From Haemophilus influenzae (GTDB lineage Bacteria; Pseudomonadota; Gammaproteobacteria; Enterobacterales; Pasteurellaceae), in assembly GCF_900475755.1 (NCBI RefSeq), contig NZ_LS483411.1, positions 1,178,001 through 1,242,000 on the forward strand: a DNA stretch of 64,000 nucleotides. The letters run 5' to 3'. The position numbers were made by a program, and so were the translations under genes. How positions within the stretch are numbered: the first letter of the stretch is position 1; each line of letters opens with the position of its first letter. The notes below the pieces were generated by a model. That model had not been told where the DNA came from and searched no databases. It saw nothing but the letters and a program-made list of their open reading frames with translations. Positions 29,237 through 41,276 of this stretch are shown here, piece after piece.

Positions 29237-30958
29237 ATGAAGAAGTTATCTGGCGCAGAGATGGTGGTTCAATCTTTACGCGATGAAGGCGTAGAGTACG
29301 TATTTGGTTATCCTGGTGGGGCGGTATTAGATATTTATGATGCAATTCATACGCTAGGTGGCATTGAACATATTTTAGTTCGTCACGAACAAGCTGCGGT
29401 GCATATGGCGGATGGTTATGCACGTTCAACAGGTAAAGTTGGATGTGTGTTAGTGACTTCAGGACCAGGAGCAACAAATGCAATCACTGGAATTTTAACG
29501 GCTTACACCGATTCTGTGCCTATGGTTATTATTTCGGGTCAGGTTATGAGTAATTTAATTGGCAGTGATGCTTTCCAAGAATGCGATATGCTAGGTATTT
29601 CTCGTCCCGTTGTGAAGCATAGCTTTATTGTAAAAAAGGCGGAAGATATTCCATCTACTTTGAAAAAAGCCTTTTATATTGCGTCTACAGGTCGCCCTGG
29701 CCCTGTTGTTGTGGATATTCCAAAAGACACTGTAAATCCTAATTTTAAATATCCTTATGAATACCCAGAATCTGTCGAGTTACGCTCTTATAATCCCACA
29801 GTCAATGGGCATAAAGGTCAAATTAAAAAAGCGTTAAAAGCACTTTTAGTGGCGAAGAAACCGATACTTTTCGTCGGTGGTGGCGCAATCACTGCTGAAT
29901 GTAGTGAGCAGTTAATTCAGTTTGCACAACGCTTAAATTTGCCAGTGACTTCATCGTTAATGGGATTAGGGGCTTATCCAAGTACAGATAAACAATTCTT
30001 AGGTATGTTGGGTATGCACGGTACTTTAGAAGCTAATACGGCAATGCACGAAAGTGATCTTATTTTGGGGATTGGCGTTCGTTTTGATGATCGAACAACA
30101 AATAATTTAGAAAAATATTGCCCAAATGCAAAAGTGATTCATATTGATATTGATCCAACCTCGATTTCTAAAAATGTGCCAGCCGCGATTCCAATTGTCG
30201 GAAATGCGAAAAATGTATTGGAAGAATTTTTGAGTTTATTGAATGAAGAAGGCTTGAGATCGCAAACAGATCTTGAAAGTTGGTGGCAAGAAATCAACCA
30301 ATGGAAAGCAAAAAAATGTTTGGAATTTGACCGCACTTCTGGTGTGATTAAACCACAACAAGTAATAGAAGCCGTATATCGCCTCACGAAAGGACAAGCC
30401 TATGTCGCTTCTGATGTAGGTCAGCACCAAATGTTTGCTGCGTTACATTATCCATTTGATGAACCTCGTCATTGGATTAATTCTGGCGGTGCTGGCACAA
30501 TGGGTTTTGGTTTTCCTGCGGCACTAGGTGTGAAATTAGCTCATCCTGAAGGAACTGTTGTTTGTGTTACTGGTGATGGCAGTATTCAAATGAATATTCA
30601 AGAGCTTTCTACCGCAACCCAATATGGCATTCCAGTTGTTATTATTTGTTTGAATAATCATTTCTTGGGAATGGTAAAACAATGGCAAGACTTGATTTAT
30701 TCTGGTCGTCATTCACAAACCTATATGAATTCCTTGCCTGATTTTGTGAAATTGGCTGAATCTTACGGTCACGTAGGAATAAAAATTGCTACCCCCGATG
30801 AACTTGAAAGCAAATTGCAAGAAGCATTCAGTATTAAAAATAAATTAGTCTTTGTAGATATTAATGTAGATGAATCTGAACACGTTTATCCAATGCAAAT
30901 TCGTGGTGGCGCAATGAATGAAATGATTTTAAGTAAACCTCAAGAGGAGACAAACTAA
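29237..30958 (+). CDS. ilvI: Acetolactate synthase III large subunit
   Basis: Thiamine-diphosphate and FAD dependent catalytic subunit that forms acetolactate or acetohydroxybutyrate, the first common step to valine, leucine and isoleucine. The 573 residues show the catalytic glutamate in [16 protein letters not shown] near residue 48, [11 protein letters not shown] near 77, and the ThDP signature [29 protein letters not shown] near 446. It overlaps ilvH by one base (TAATG). The leader (28971-29236) contains a TTGACA and a USS but no leader peptide with branched-chain codon runs, so attenuation is not evident. Confidence 0.96.
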   Translation: MKKLSGAEMVVQSLRDEGVEYVFGYPGGAVLDIYDAIHTLGGIEHILVRHEQAAVHMADGYARSTGKVGCVLVTSGPGATNAITGILTAYTDSVPMVIISGQVMSNLIGSDAFQECDMLGISRPVVKHSFIVKKAEDIPSTLKKAFYIASTGRPGPVVVDIPKDTVNPNFKYPYEYPESVELRSYNPTVNGHKGQIKKALKALLVAKKPILFVGGGAITAECSEQLIQFAQRLNLPVTSSLMGLGAYPSTDKQFLGMLGMHGTLEANTAMHESDLILGIGVRFDDRTTNNLEKYCPNAKVIHIDIDPTSISKNVPAAIPIVGNAKNVLEEFLSLLNEEGLRSQTDLESWWQEINQWKAKKCLEFDRTSGVIKPQQVIEAVYRLTKGQAYVASDVGQHQMFAALHYPFDEPRHWINSGGAGTMGFGFPAALGVKLAHPEGTVVCVTGDGSIQMNIQELSTATQYGIPVVIICLNNHFLGMVKQWQDLIYSGRHSQTYMNSLPDFVKLAESYGHVGIKIATPDELESKLQEAFSIKNKLVFVDINVDESEHVYPMQIRGGAMNEMILSKPQEETN

Positions 30959-31449
30959 TGCGTAGAATTTTATCTGTTTTACTCGAAAATGAATCGGGAG
31001 CATTATCGCGTGTTGTTGGTTTATTCTCTCAACGTGCCTTTAATATTGAAAGTTTGACGGTGGCGCCAACGGATGATCCAACGCTTTCTCGAATGACTAT
31101 TGAAGCAGTGGGCGATACTCAAGCATTGGAGCAAATCGAAAAACAACTCCATAAATTAGTGGATGTGTTTAAAGTGGTTAATTTAAGTGAACAGGAACAT
31201 ATAGAACGAGAAATTGTTTTAGCGAAAGTAAGAGCAGTGGGGTCATCTCGCGATGAAATTAAACGATTAGCGGATATTTTCCGCGGTCAAATTGTAGATG
31301 TCACGCCAAAGTCTTACACAATTCAATTAAGCGGTACAAATGATAAAGTTGATGCGTTTATTTCTGCATTGAAAGAAGAAACTACATTGTTAGAAATTGT
31401 TCGTTCTGGCTTGATTAGTGTATCTCGTGGAGAAAAGAATATTCTCTAA
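30958..31449 (+). CDS. ilvH: Acetolactate synthase III regulatory subunit
   Basis: Small subunit conferring valine feedback inhibition on IlvI. It has 163 residues with the N-terminal ACT domain [38 protein letters not shown] and a C-terminal ACT-like domain from about residue 80. Starts in a TAATG overlap with ilvI, so stoichiometric translation is expected. A degenerate USS-pair hairpin follows at about 31460-31498. Confidence 0.96.
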   Translation: MRRILSVLLENESGALSRVVGLFSQRAFNIESLTVAPTDDPTLSRMTIEAVGDTQALEQIEKQLHKLVDVFKVVNLSEQEHIEREIVLAKVRAVGSSRDEIKRLADIFRGQIVDVTPKSYTIQLSGTNDKVDAFISALKEETTLLEIVRSGLISVSRGEKNIL

Positions 31450-31459
31450 GTTAAAGCAG

Positions 31460-31499
31460 AAAGTGCGGAAATATTTTTATAGAATTTTACCGCACTTTA
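31460..31499 (+). terminator. Imperfect USS-pair terminator after ilvH
   Basis: AAAGTGCGGAAATATTTTTATAG-type left arm and ACCGCACTTTATT right arm form a stem interrupted by one base (GCGGA instead of GCGGT). Confidence 0.55.
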
Positions 31500-31535
31500 T
31501 TAAAAATATATTTGTTTTTAGTTTTTTTATAAAAA

Positions 31536-31557
31536 AATCGTGACCAAGTTCACAAAT
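31536..31557 (+). promoter_or_regulatory. CRP-like site of the orphan RNA
   Basis: AATCGTGACCAAGTTCACAAAT holds GTGA-N6-TCAC, the CRP half-site pair with standard spacing. Its centre (31546.5) is 60-61 bases upstream of the predicted transcription start, the classical class I activation position. Confidence 0.6.
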
Positions 31558-31571
31558 CTAAAAATATGTAT

Positions 31572-31600
31572 TTGCATAACTGATCGGATTTCTTTATTCT
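31572..31600 (+). promoter_or_regulatory. Promoter of the orphan RNA
   Basis: TTGCAT (31572-31577) and TATTCT (31595-31600) with a 17-bp spacer; imperfect elements, as expected for an activator-dependent promoter. Confidence 0.55.
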
Positions 31601-31606
31601 GAACCC

Positions 31607-31683
31607 ACTAAAAACAAGTGCTATCTTAAATAGCCGACATCTATTTTGCTTTCCGAGTAGTGCCCCAATGGGGCACTTTTTTT
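31607..31683 (+). ncRNA. Candidate CRP-dependent small RNA
   Basis: A transcript of about 77 nt predicted between ilvH and argS, with its own promoter, a CRP-like site, no ORF with a ribosome binding site, and a strong terminator (AGTGCCCC-AAT-GGGGCACT plus T7). It is isolated on both sides by the terminators of ilvH and argS, so it is neither leader nor tail of a gene. The 5' part (ACCCACTAAAAACAAG) is unstructured and could serve as a seed. I do not recognise the family. Confidence 0.55.
31659..31683 (+). terminator. Terminator of the orphan RNA
   Basis: Eight-bp GC-rich stem AGTGCCCC / GGGGCACT with a three-base loop and seven T residues. Confidence 0.85.
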
Positions 31684-31702
31684 ATGCTTATTTACAGAAT
31701 AA

Positions 31703-31734
31703 AAAATCCCTTTCGTAAGAAAGGGATTTAATTA
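31703..31734 (-). terminator. Terminator of argS
   Basis: On the minus strand AAATCCCTTTC pairs with GAAAGGGATTT around TTAC and is followed by a T-run; it lies just after the argS stop. Confidence 0.85.
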
Positions 31735-31740
31735 TCGAAA

Positions 31741-33474
31741 TTACATTTTTTCTACGGTTTTAATACCGAGTAACGCTAAACCTTGTTTCAAGGTTTTTTC
31801 CGTTAATAATGCTAATTTCAAACGACTTAATTTTACGGCCTCATCTTCAGCATTTAAAATTGGGCAATGTTCATAGAATGATGAGAATATGCCAGCAAGT
31901 TCGTATAAATAAGCACAAAGCACGTGTGGTGTGCCTTCTTTTCCGACAGTTTGCACGGCTTCTTCAAATTGTAGAAGTTTGATTGCAAGCGTTCTTTCTT
32001 TATCATCTTTAATAGTTAAAGGTGCAGCCAAAAGTGCGGTTGAATTTATCTCTGTTTTATTAAAGATCGAACGAATACGGGTGTAAGCATATTGCATATA
32101 AGGCGCAGTGTTGCCTTCGAAACTTAACATATTATCCCAATCAAAAACATAATCCGTGGTGCGGTTTTTGGATAGATCTGCATATTTTACCGATCCAATA
32201 CCAATAGCCTCAATCACAGCTTGTTTTTCATCATTAGATAAATTGGTATTTTTTTCATTAATTAATACAGTAGCGCGTTCGATGGCTTCATCTAATAGAT
32301 CGGCTAATTTTACCGTGCCACCAGTACGAGTTTTAAATGGCTTACCATCTTTACCAAGCATCATCCCAAAGTTTTTATGCTCTAACGAGAAACTGTCTGG
32401 TACATAACCTGCTTTACGAGTAATTAACCAAGCTTGTTGCATATGTTGGCTTTGGCGAGTATCTGAAAAAACAAGTGCGCGATTAGCTTTTAATGTTTCA
32501 TAACGATATTTTGCGGCAGCAATATCGGTTGTAGTGTAAAGGAAACCGCCGTCTTTTTTCTGAACGATCACGCCCATTGGGTCGCCATCTTTATTTTTAA
32601 ATTCATCTAAATAAACAACCAATGCACCATCATTTTCTACAGCTAAACCTTGTTTTTTAAGATCTTCTACAATGCTTGGTAACATAGGATTATAAAGACT
32701 TTCGCCCATTACATCTTTTTCGGTTAAAGTGACGTTTAAGCGATCATAGTTGTGCTGATTTTGTTGCATAGTAATATCGACTAAACGTTTCCACATCGCT
32801 CGACAATATTCATCTCCACTTTGTAATTTCACGACGTAATTACGCGCTTTTTCTGCGAATACTTCATCTTCATCGTAATGTTTTTTGGCTTCGCGATAAA
32901 AGGCTTCAAGATCTTGCAATTCCATTTCACTGGCGTGTTCGTTTTGCATTTTTTCAAGATAAGCAATAAGCATTCCGAACTGAGTTCCCCAGTCGCCTAC
33001 GTGGTTAGCGCGGATGACATTGTGACCTAAAAACTCAAGGGTTCTGGCTACAGCATCGCCGATTATCGTAGAGCGTAAATGACCTACGTGCATTTCTTTT
33101 GCTACGTTTGGAGAGGAATAATCAATCACAACTGTTTGTTTATTGGTAGCTTGAATACCTAAATTTTTGTGGGAAAGTGCAGCTGAAATTTCAGTTGTTA
33201 GCCAAGTTGGATTTAAGAAAATATTGATAAAACCTGGGCCTGCGATTTCTAATTTTTCTGCAATATCAGATAGTTGAAGATTATCTAAAACTTTTTGAGC
33301 AAATTCTCGTGGATTTAAACCTAATTTTTTTGCTGCAGCCATAATACCGTTGGCTTGATAATCGCCAAATTGTGGTTTGCCTGATTGACGAACAAGCGCA
33401 TCACAAGATTGATCAGCGCCTGCAATAACCATTGCTTGTTTAATTTTATCGGATAGAATAGATTGAATATTCAC
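31741..33474 (-). CDS. argS: Arginyl-tRNA synthetase
   Basis: Class I synthetase that charges tRNA-Arg. Starting at a GTG preceded by AGGA at eight bases gives 577 residues, the E. coli length, and the N-terminus [15 protein letters not shown] matching MNIQALLSEKVRQAM. An upstream ATG ([10 protein letters not shown]) would add six residues but lacks a ribosome binding site. HIGH-type motif: [20 protein letters not shown] near residue 120. The KMSKS lysine region is degenerate, as usual for ArgRS ([17 protein letters not shown]). The DALR anticodon-binding domain forms the C-terminus. Confidence 0.95.
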   Translation of the reverse strand: MNIQSILSDKIKQAMVIAGADQSCDALVRQSGKPQFGDYQANGIMAAAKKLGLNPREFAQKVLDNLQLSDIAEKLEIAGPGFINIFLNPTWLTTEISAALSHKNLGIQATNKQTVVIDYSSPNVAKEMHVGHLRSTIIGDAVARTLEFLGHNVIRANHVGDWGTQFGMLIAYLEKMQNEHASEMELQDLEAFYREAKKHYDEDEVFAEKARNYVVKLQSGDEYCRAMWKRLVDITMQQNQHNYDRLNVTLTEKDVMGESLYNPMLPSIVEDLKKQGLAVENDGALVVYLDEFKNKDGDPMGVIVQKKDGGFLYTTTDIAAAKYRYETLKANRALVFSDTRQSQHMQQAWLITRKAGYVPDSFSLEHKNFGMMLGKDGKPFKTRTGGTVKLADLLDEAIERATVLINEKNTNLSNDEKQAVIEAIGIGSVKYADLSKNRTTDYVFDWDNMLSFEGNTAPYMQYAYTRIRSIFNKTEINSTALLAAPLTIKDDKERTLAIKLLQFEEAVQTVGKEGTPHVLCAYLYELAGIFSSFYEHCPILNAEDEAVKLSRLKLALLTEKTLKQGLALLGIKTVEKM

Positions 33475-33553
33475 GTTTTTTCCTATGTTCAAATTGAATA
33501 ATAAAAATAATCGGTTATGATACCGTTCTTTGTATATTTCTCAAAGGGACAAA

Positions 33554-34123
33554 ATGACAAATTTACAGGAAAATTTGACCGCACTTTCAGCAGATTTAGC
33601 AACATTTGAAAGAAAAATTCAGCATTTAGCCAAAGAAATGACAATAGATCTGTCTCACTATGAAATCGATCATCTTGCATTACGGGTAAATAGTGAGCAA
33701 ACTGCTAAAAATTGGCTGATACTTTTATTAAAGTGCGGTAGAATTTTATCTGATAATATTGTTAATGGTCGTAAGATTTATCTTATTGAATTAGAAAAAC
33801 CAGTTAAATTTGCCAATCAATTTGTGGATATTATTGAACTTCCACTTCCTAAAAATAAAAAATATCCAATTGAAGGTTGGGAACATATTGAGATTGTAGT
33901 GCCATTTTTACCGAATGAATCGATAAATGAATGGATTGACCGTGTCAATATGTATTTTTTATGGGACAAATTAACTCACTTAACCATTAAAGTGAGCGAT
34001 CCTAAGGTGGATGGGGAAAGATTACCAAATCCATCTATTGCAGTAAGTTTTACGGATAAAACAGTAAATCATACTTGCATTAAGGTTCATCCTTATTCTA
34101 TTAAAAAAATACTTGAGGTTTAG
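33554..34123 (+). CDS. YecM-like protein (VOC-type fold)
   Basis: Cytosolic protein of about 189 residues in the YecM family, which has a vicinal-oxygen-chelate-like fold of unknown reaction; possible metal ligands are in LSHYEIDHLALRV and EGWEHIEIVVPF. In E. coli yecM also neighbours argS, and here it is divergent from argS, so the link is conserved. Start taken at the ATG after AAAGGGAC; a longer in-frame start gives no family residues. A USS lies inside the coding frame (near 33579). Confidence 0.85.
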   Translation: MTNLQENLTALSADLATFERKIQHLAKEMTIDLSHYEIDHLALRVNSEQTAKNWLILLLKCGRILSDNIVNGRKIYLIELEKPVKFANQFVDIIELPLPKNKKYPIEGWEHIEIVVPFLPNESINEWIDRVNMYFLWDKLTHLTIKVSDPKVDGERLPNPSIAVSFTDKTVNHTCIKVHPYSIKKILEV

Positions 34124-34128
34124 TAATA

Positions 34129-34426
34129 ATGAATAAATTATCACTTGCATTCGTTGTTTTAGCAACAGTAGGCTTGAGTGCTTGTTCTTCTTTTCAAAAA
34201 GATGAAAATGCTTTATAAAGGTCAAATCGTTTTTAGCCAAATGGAAGGCGAAAATCTTAAATTAACTATTCGTAAAAATGATTGTTCTGGTAACCAGCAG
34301 AAAGGAGAGGAAGTTATTATTGTGCATAAGTATGATTCAACTCTTGCTATTGGGGCTTGTGTGACGGTGTCTAATAATAGCCAAGTAAAGAATATTTCAT
34401 CATTTTCGCCAAGAAATCCATTTTAA
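34129..34426 (+). pseudogene. Small lipoprotein gene split by a one-base frameshift
   Basis: The first frame (34129-34218) encodes a lipoprotein signal, MNKLSLAFVVLATVGLSAC, then SSFQK and a premature stop. The next frame continues from about 34202 to 34426 with a coherent C-terminal part (MLYKGQIVFSQMEGENLKL, then a Cys/Lys-containing beta-rich stretch and FSPRNPF). Removing one A from the AAAAA run at 34196-34200 would fuse both into a lipoprotein of about 98 residues. It could be strain-specific decay, a sequencing error in a homopolymer, or slippage-controlled expression. The family is not recognised. It sits between the yecM-like gene and the SlyB/Pcp lipoprotein. Confidence 0.7.
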
Positions 34427-34448
34427 TTCTTAAATTAAGGGTATAGAT

Positions 34449-34913
34449 ATGAAAAAGAAAACACTAGCATTAGCTATCTTAACTATTTTTAGTGTGGCTG
34501 GATGTACGAATACAGATATTTTTAGTGGCGATGTGTATAGTGCATCTCAAGCAAAGGAAGCTCGTTCAATTACTTATGGTACGATTGTTTCTGTGCGTCC
34601 TGTTAAGATCCAAGCTGATAATCAAGGCGTAATTGGTACGCTTGGTGGCGGTGCGTTAGGTGGTATTGCGGGTAGTGCAATTGGCGGTGGTCGTGGTCAA
34701 GTTATCGCAGCAGTAGTTGGTGCGATTGGTGGTGCAGTAGCTGGAAGCAAAATCGAAGAGAAAGTAAGTCAAGTAAACGGTGCTGAACTTGTAATTAAAA
34801 AAGATGATGGTCAAGAGATCGTTGTTGTTCAAAAGGCTGACAGCAGTTTTGTAGCTGGTCGCCGAGTTCGTATTGTTGGTGGCGGCTCGAACTTAAATGT
34901 TTCTGTGCTATAA
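34449..34913 (+). CDS. pcp: SlyB/Pcp-family outer-membrane lipoprotein
   Basis: Lipoprotein of 154 residues homologous to E. coli SlyB and to the H. influenzae Pcp lipoprotein. The signal peptide ends SVAGC (cysteine at residue 19). A Gly-rich glycine-zipper segment (GGGALGGIAGSAIGGGRGQVIAAVVGAIGGAVAGS, about residues 65-100) probably inserts in the membrane. The following C-terminal domain (ELVIKKDDGQEIVVVQ) is typical. SlyB forms rings that guard outer-membrane proteins under envelope stress (E. coli knowledge). The start follows TTAAGGGTATAG. A hairpin terminator is downstream. Confidence 0.9.
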   Translation: MKKKTLALAILTIFSVAGCTNTDIFSGDVYSASQAKEARSITYGTIVSVRPVKIQADNQGVIGTLGGGALGGIAGSAIGGGRGQVIAAVVGAIGGAVAGSKIEEKVSQVNGAELVIKKDDGQEIVVVQKADSSFVAGRRVRIVGGGSNLNVSVL

Positions 34914-34942
34914 CTAATAGCATTAAAGTCTAATATGATTAA

Positions 34943-34976
34943 TCAGTGCCTTAACTTAGTAAGGCACTGATTTTTT
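34943..34976 (+). terminator. Terminator of the SlyB/Pcp gene
   Basis: CAGTGCCTTA and TAAGGCACTG pair around a short loop (ACTTAG region) and are followed by ATTTTTTAT. Confidence 0.8.
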
Positions 34977-35027
34977 ATAATTAAACTCATTTAAAATATA
35001 TATTTATCGTTTATCTAAGATAAATTT

Positions 35028-35056
35028 AAAGGACTAAATTAGAATTTAGTCCTTAG
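35028..35056 (-). terminator. Terminator after pgi
   Basis: AAGGACTAAATT and AATTTAGTCCTT form a long stem just after the pgi stop; the T-run is weak, so it may work in both directions. Confidence 0.6.
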
Positions 35057-35086
35057 ATAAACTTGGAATTATTCAAATCTAAATAA

Positions 35087-37914
<2,828 letters not shown>

Positions 37915-37923
37915 TATTTTTCC

Positions 37924-39330
37924 TTAATAATCATCTCGATATTCACGTTGTTCAGCGAGATTGTCGAAGCGTGAAAATTGTCCATTAAATTTTAACCGCA
38001 CTCGACCAATTGGACCGTTACGCTGCTTACCAATAATAATTTCTGCAACCCCTTTATCTTCCGAGTTATCGTTATAGACTTCATCACGGTAAATAAACAT
38101 AATCAAGTCAGCATCTTGTTCGATAGAGCCTGATTCACGTAAATCTGAGTTTACAGGGCGTTTGTCTGCACGTTGTTCTAAAGTACGATTTAACTGAGAA
38201 AGGGCGACCACTGGCACTTGTAATTCTTTGGCGAGTGCTTTGAGGGAGCGAGAAATTTCTGCGATTTCTAGTGTTCGGTTATCTGAAAATGCGGGTGCGC
38301 GCATTAATTGTAAGTAATCCACCATAATCATACTTAATCCACCATTTTCACGATAAACTCGGCGTGCGCGCGAACGAACGTCGGTAGGGGTTAAACCTGA
38401 AGAATCATCGATAAAAAGATTATTTTTTTGTTTGAACATTCCCACTACGCTGGCAATTTTGTTCCATTCAATTTCATCTAAATTTTGACCTGTGCGGATT
38501 TTGGTTTGATCAACGCGAGCAAGGGAAGCGATCATACGCATCATAATTTGTTCTGCGGGCATTTCTAAACTAAATACTAAAACAGGTTTTTCACTTGCCA
38601 TTGCAGCATTTTCGCAAAGGTTCATGGCGAAAGTGGTTTTACCCATTGACGGACGTGCCGCAACGATAATTAAGTCAGAAGGCTGTAAACCTGCCGTTTT
38701 TTTATCAAGATCAGTAAAGCCAGTTGTAACACCAGTCACACCCGAATGATTTTCAAGCTTGCTTAAAATATCGATTTTTTCAATAGTACTTTCCAATACA
38801 TTGATCACATTCTGCGGGCCTTCGCTAGAAGTTGTCCGTTTTTCTGCAATCGCAAATACTTCACGCTCAGCTTCATCAAGAATTAACTTAATGTCTTGCC
38901 CTTTGGGAGAATAACTATTTTCAGCAATACGATTTCCTACCGAAATAAGTTCTCGTAATATGGCTTTCTCTCTCACAATATCCGCATAAGCCAAAATATT
39001 AATTGCGTTCGGGGTATTATTGGAAAGCTCTGCAAGATAGGCAAACCCCCCCACTTCATCGCTTACACCACGGCTTCTTAAGGCTTGATCTAGCGTAATT
39101 AAATCAATAGGCGATTGATTACGCATTAGATGTTCCATTTCTGTAAAAATCAGACGGTGTTGAAAAGTATAAAAATCGTCAGCAATAACACGTTCAGCAA
39201 TGCTATCCCAATGTTGATTACTCAGCAGAATGCCACCCAATACAGCTTGTTCAGCTTCAATTGAGTGCGGGGGAATACTTACTTGTGCCGTTTTTTTGTC
39301 AGAAGATTTGATTTGAGGTTGTGATGCCAT
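37924..39330 (-). CDS. dnaB: Replicative DNA helicase DnaB
   Basis: Hexameric 5'-3' helicase of the replication fork. It has 468 residues from the MASQPQ start, aligned with the family; a longer frame from 39372 adds a non-conserved MRYYRRHSS leader. The N-terminal primase-interaction domain (IEAEQAVLGGILLSNQHWDSI) precedes a RecA-type motor with Walker A ARPSMGKTTFAMNL near residue 225, IMVDYLQLM near 330 and LRESGSIEQDADLIMFIYRDE near 410. No intein. Confidence 0.96.
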   Translation of the reverse strand: MASQPQIKSSDKKTAQVSIPPHSIEAEQAVLGGILLSNQHWDSIAERVIADDFYTFQHRLIFTEMEHLMRNQSPIDLITLDQALRSRGVSDEVGGFAYLAELSNNTPNAINILAYADIVREKAILRELISVGNRIAENSYSPKGQDIKLILDEAEREVFAIAEKRTTSSEGPQNVINVLESTIEKIDILSKLENHSGVTGVTTGFTDLDKKTAGLQPSDLIIVAARPSMGKTTFAMNLCENAAMASEKPVLVFSLEMPAEQIMMRMIASLARVDQTKIRTGQNLDEIEWNKIASVVGMFKQKNNLFIDDSSGLTPTDVRSRARRVYRENGGLSMIMVDYLQLMRAPAFSDNRTLEIAEISRSLKALAKELQVPVVALSQLNRTLEQRADKRPVNSDLRESGSIEQDADLIMFIYRDEVYNDNSEDKGVAEIIIGKQRNGPIGRVRLKFNGQFSRFDNLAEQREYRDDY

Positions 39331-39468
39331 AGGACTTATTTCGATACTAGAATGTCGCCTATAATACCGCAAATATCTATTGGGTTTAAGTGAAAAGTGC
39401 GGTAAAAAAAGGAAATAAAAAACGGTGGAAAATCCACCGCTCTTTATTTAAAGTATTCAGATTATTGA

Positions 39469-40905
39469 TTATTCAACAATTAATGTGCGACAAACGTTAG
39501 TTTCTGTCGCACCTTGTCCACCCTGCGTTAGAAGCACTAAATCGCCTACAGATAAATAACCTTTTTCTTTTAATGATTGTAGTGCAGCTTTTGCACCAGC
39601 TTCAGTACGGCTATCTTCACCATAGAAAACAGGGGTTACACCGCGGTATAATGCACAAAGATTTAAGGTTTCTTGATGACGAGATAATGCAAAGATTGGT
39701 AAACCAGAACTAATACGAGACATTAATAAAGGTGTACGGCCTGAGCTTGTTAATGTAACGATAGCAGCAACACCTTTCATATGGTTTGCTGCATACATTG
39801 CAGACATAGCAACAGATTCTTCAATGGCTTCAAATTCTTTATCCATACGGTGACGAGAAACATTAATGCTTGGCATTTTTTCTGCCCCTAAACATACGCC
39901 CGCCATTGCCACTACTGTTTCAGAAGGATACTGACCTGCTGCTGTTTCAGCAGAAAGCATAACCGCATCAGTACCATCTAATACTGCGTTTGCAACGTCC
40001 ATCACTTCAGCACGAGTTGGCATTGGGTTGCTAATCATTGATTCCATCATTTGAGTTGCTGTAATTACTGCACGATTTAATTGACGTGAACGACGGATTA
40101 ATTTTTTCTGCACGCCAACTAATTCAGGATCGCCAATTTCCACACCTAAATCACCACGAGCAACCATAATTACATCAGATGCTAAAATAATATCGTCCAT
40201 TGCCTCATCATTAGCAACAGTTTCTGCACGTTCAACTTTAGCAACGATTTTTGCATTTAAACCAGCTTGTTGAGCAAGTTCACGCGCATAATTTAGGTCA
40301 GCACTTGAACGAGGGAAAGAAACAGCTAAGAAATCAACGCCAATGCGTGCAGCGGTAATAATGTCTGCTTTATCTTTTTCTGTTAATGCATCTGCAGATA
40401 AACCGCCACCTAATTTGTTGATACCTTTATTATTTGATAATGGACCGCCAACAGTGACTTCGGTGAAAACTTTTGCACCATCAGTTGATAATACTTTTAA
40501 TTGAACACGACCATCATCTAATAAAAGAATATCGCCTGGTACAACATCTTGTGGAAGCGTTTTATAGTCTAAACCAACAGATTCTTGTGTACCTTCGCCT
40601 TTTGGCAATTCCGCATCAAGAATGAATTTATCGCCAACTCTTAAGAAAATTTTACCGTCTTTAAAGGTAGAAACACGAATTTTAGGACCTTGTAAATCAC
40701 CTAAGATTGCCACGGTTTTACCTAATTTTTTCGCGATAGAACGTACACGTTCTGCTCGTTCGATATGATCTTCAGGTGTACCGTGAGAGAAGTTCATACG
40801 AACTACGTTTGCGCCCGCTGCGATAATTTTTTCAAGATTGTTATCACGGTCAGTTGATGGGCCCATAGTACATACAATCTTCGTTCTTCTTAGTCTTCTA
40901 GACAT
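39469..40905 (-). CDS. pykA: Pyruvate kinase (PykA type)
   Basis: Final step of glycolysis, PEP plus ADP to pyruvate plus ATP. Its 478 residues match the type II (PykA) length. The substrate-binding region [29 protein letters not shown], the active-site lysine block [37 protein letters not shown] near residue 220, and [37 protein letters not shown] are all intact. Monocistronic, divergent from tRNA-Val. Confidence 0.96.
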   Translation of the reverse strand: MSRRLRRTKIVCTMGPSTDRDNNLEKIIAAGANVVRMNFSHGTPEDHIERAERVRSIAKKLGKTVAILGDLQGPKIRVSTFKDGKIFLRVGDKFILDAELPKGEGTQESVGLDYKTLPQDVVPGDILLLDDGRVQLKVLSTDGAKVFTEVTVGGPLSNNKGINKLGGGLSADALTEKDKADIITAARIGVDFLAVSFPRSSADLNYARELAQQAGLNAKIVAKVERAETVANDEAMDDIILASDVIMVARGDLGVEIGDPELVGVQKKLIRRSRQLNRAVITATQMMESMISNPMPTRAEVMDVANAVLDGTDAVMLSAETAAGQYPSETVVAMAGVCLGAEKMPSINVSRHRMDKEFEAIEESVAMSAMYAANHMKGVAAIVTLTSSGRTPLLMSRISSGLPIFALSRHQETLNLCALYRGVTPVFYGEDSRTEAGAKAALQSLKEKGYLSVGDLVLLTQGGQGATETNVCRTLIVE

Positions 40906-41086
40906 TATTTACTCCGTCAATAATTACAAAATTTTAAAGGTATTATTTTATTTCGCTACATCTTAGCCAGATAAAAAATCGGTGCAGATTATACGCTTAA
41001 AAATTTGGGAAATCAAAAACAGCCCTGTTAGTTAAGGCAAGACGGTTTACTTTTTTGCCAGTTATATCGAGTTTTAAGAAAAATAC

Positions 41087-41114
41087 TTGTTTTCAGATTA
41101 AAAATATCTATAAT
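41087..41114 (+). promoter_or_regulatory. Promoter of tRNA-Val
   Basis: TTGTTT (41087-41092), 16 bp, TATAAT (41109-41114), about 20 bases before the tRNA. The rest of the 228-bp pykA-tRNA spacer shows no other element. Confidence 0.7.
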
Positions 41115-41133
41115 TCCAAACACTTTATACAGT

Positions 41134-41210
41134 GCGACTATAGCTCAGTTGGTTAGAGCACCACCTTGACATGGTGGGGGTCACTGGTTCGAGTCCAGCT
41201 AGTCGCACCA
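41134..41210 (+). tRNA. tRNA-Val (anticodon GAC)
   Basis: A 77-nt cloverleaf with acceptor GCGACTA / TAGTCGC, D-arm AGCTCAGTTGGTTAGAGC, anticodon stem CCACC / GGTGG with loop TTGACAT (anticodon GAC), T-arm CTGGTTCGAGTCCAG region, and encoded CCA. It lies between pykA and the restriction operon. Confidence 0.96.
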
Positions 41211-41276
41211 AATTTATTCTTCTTTATTCCCCAATCTTCAGAGAAAAATATAATAAAAACAATATCTTATATAATT

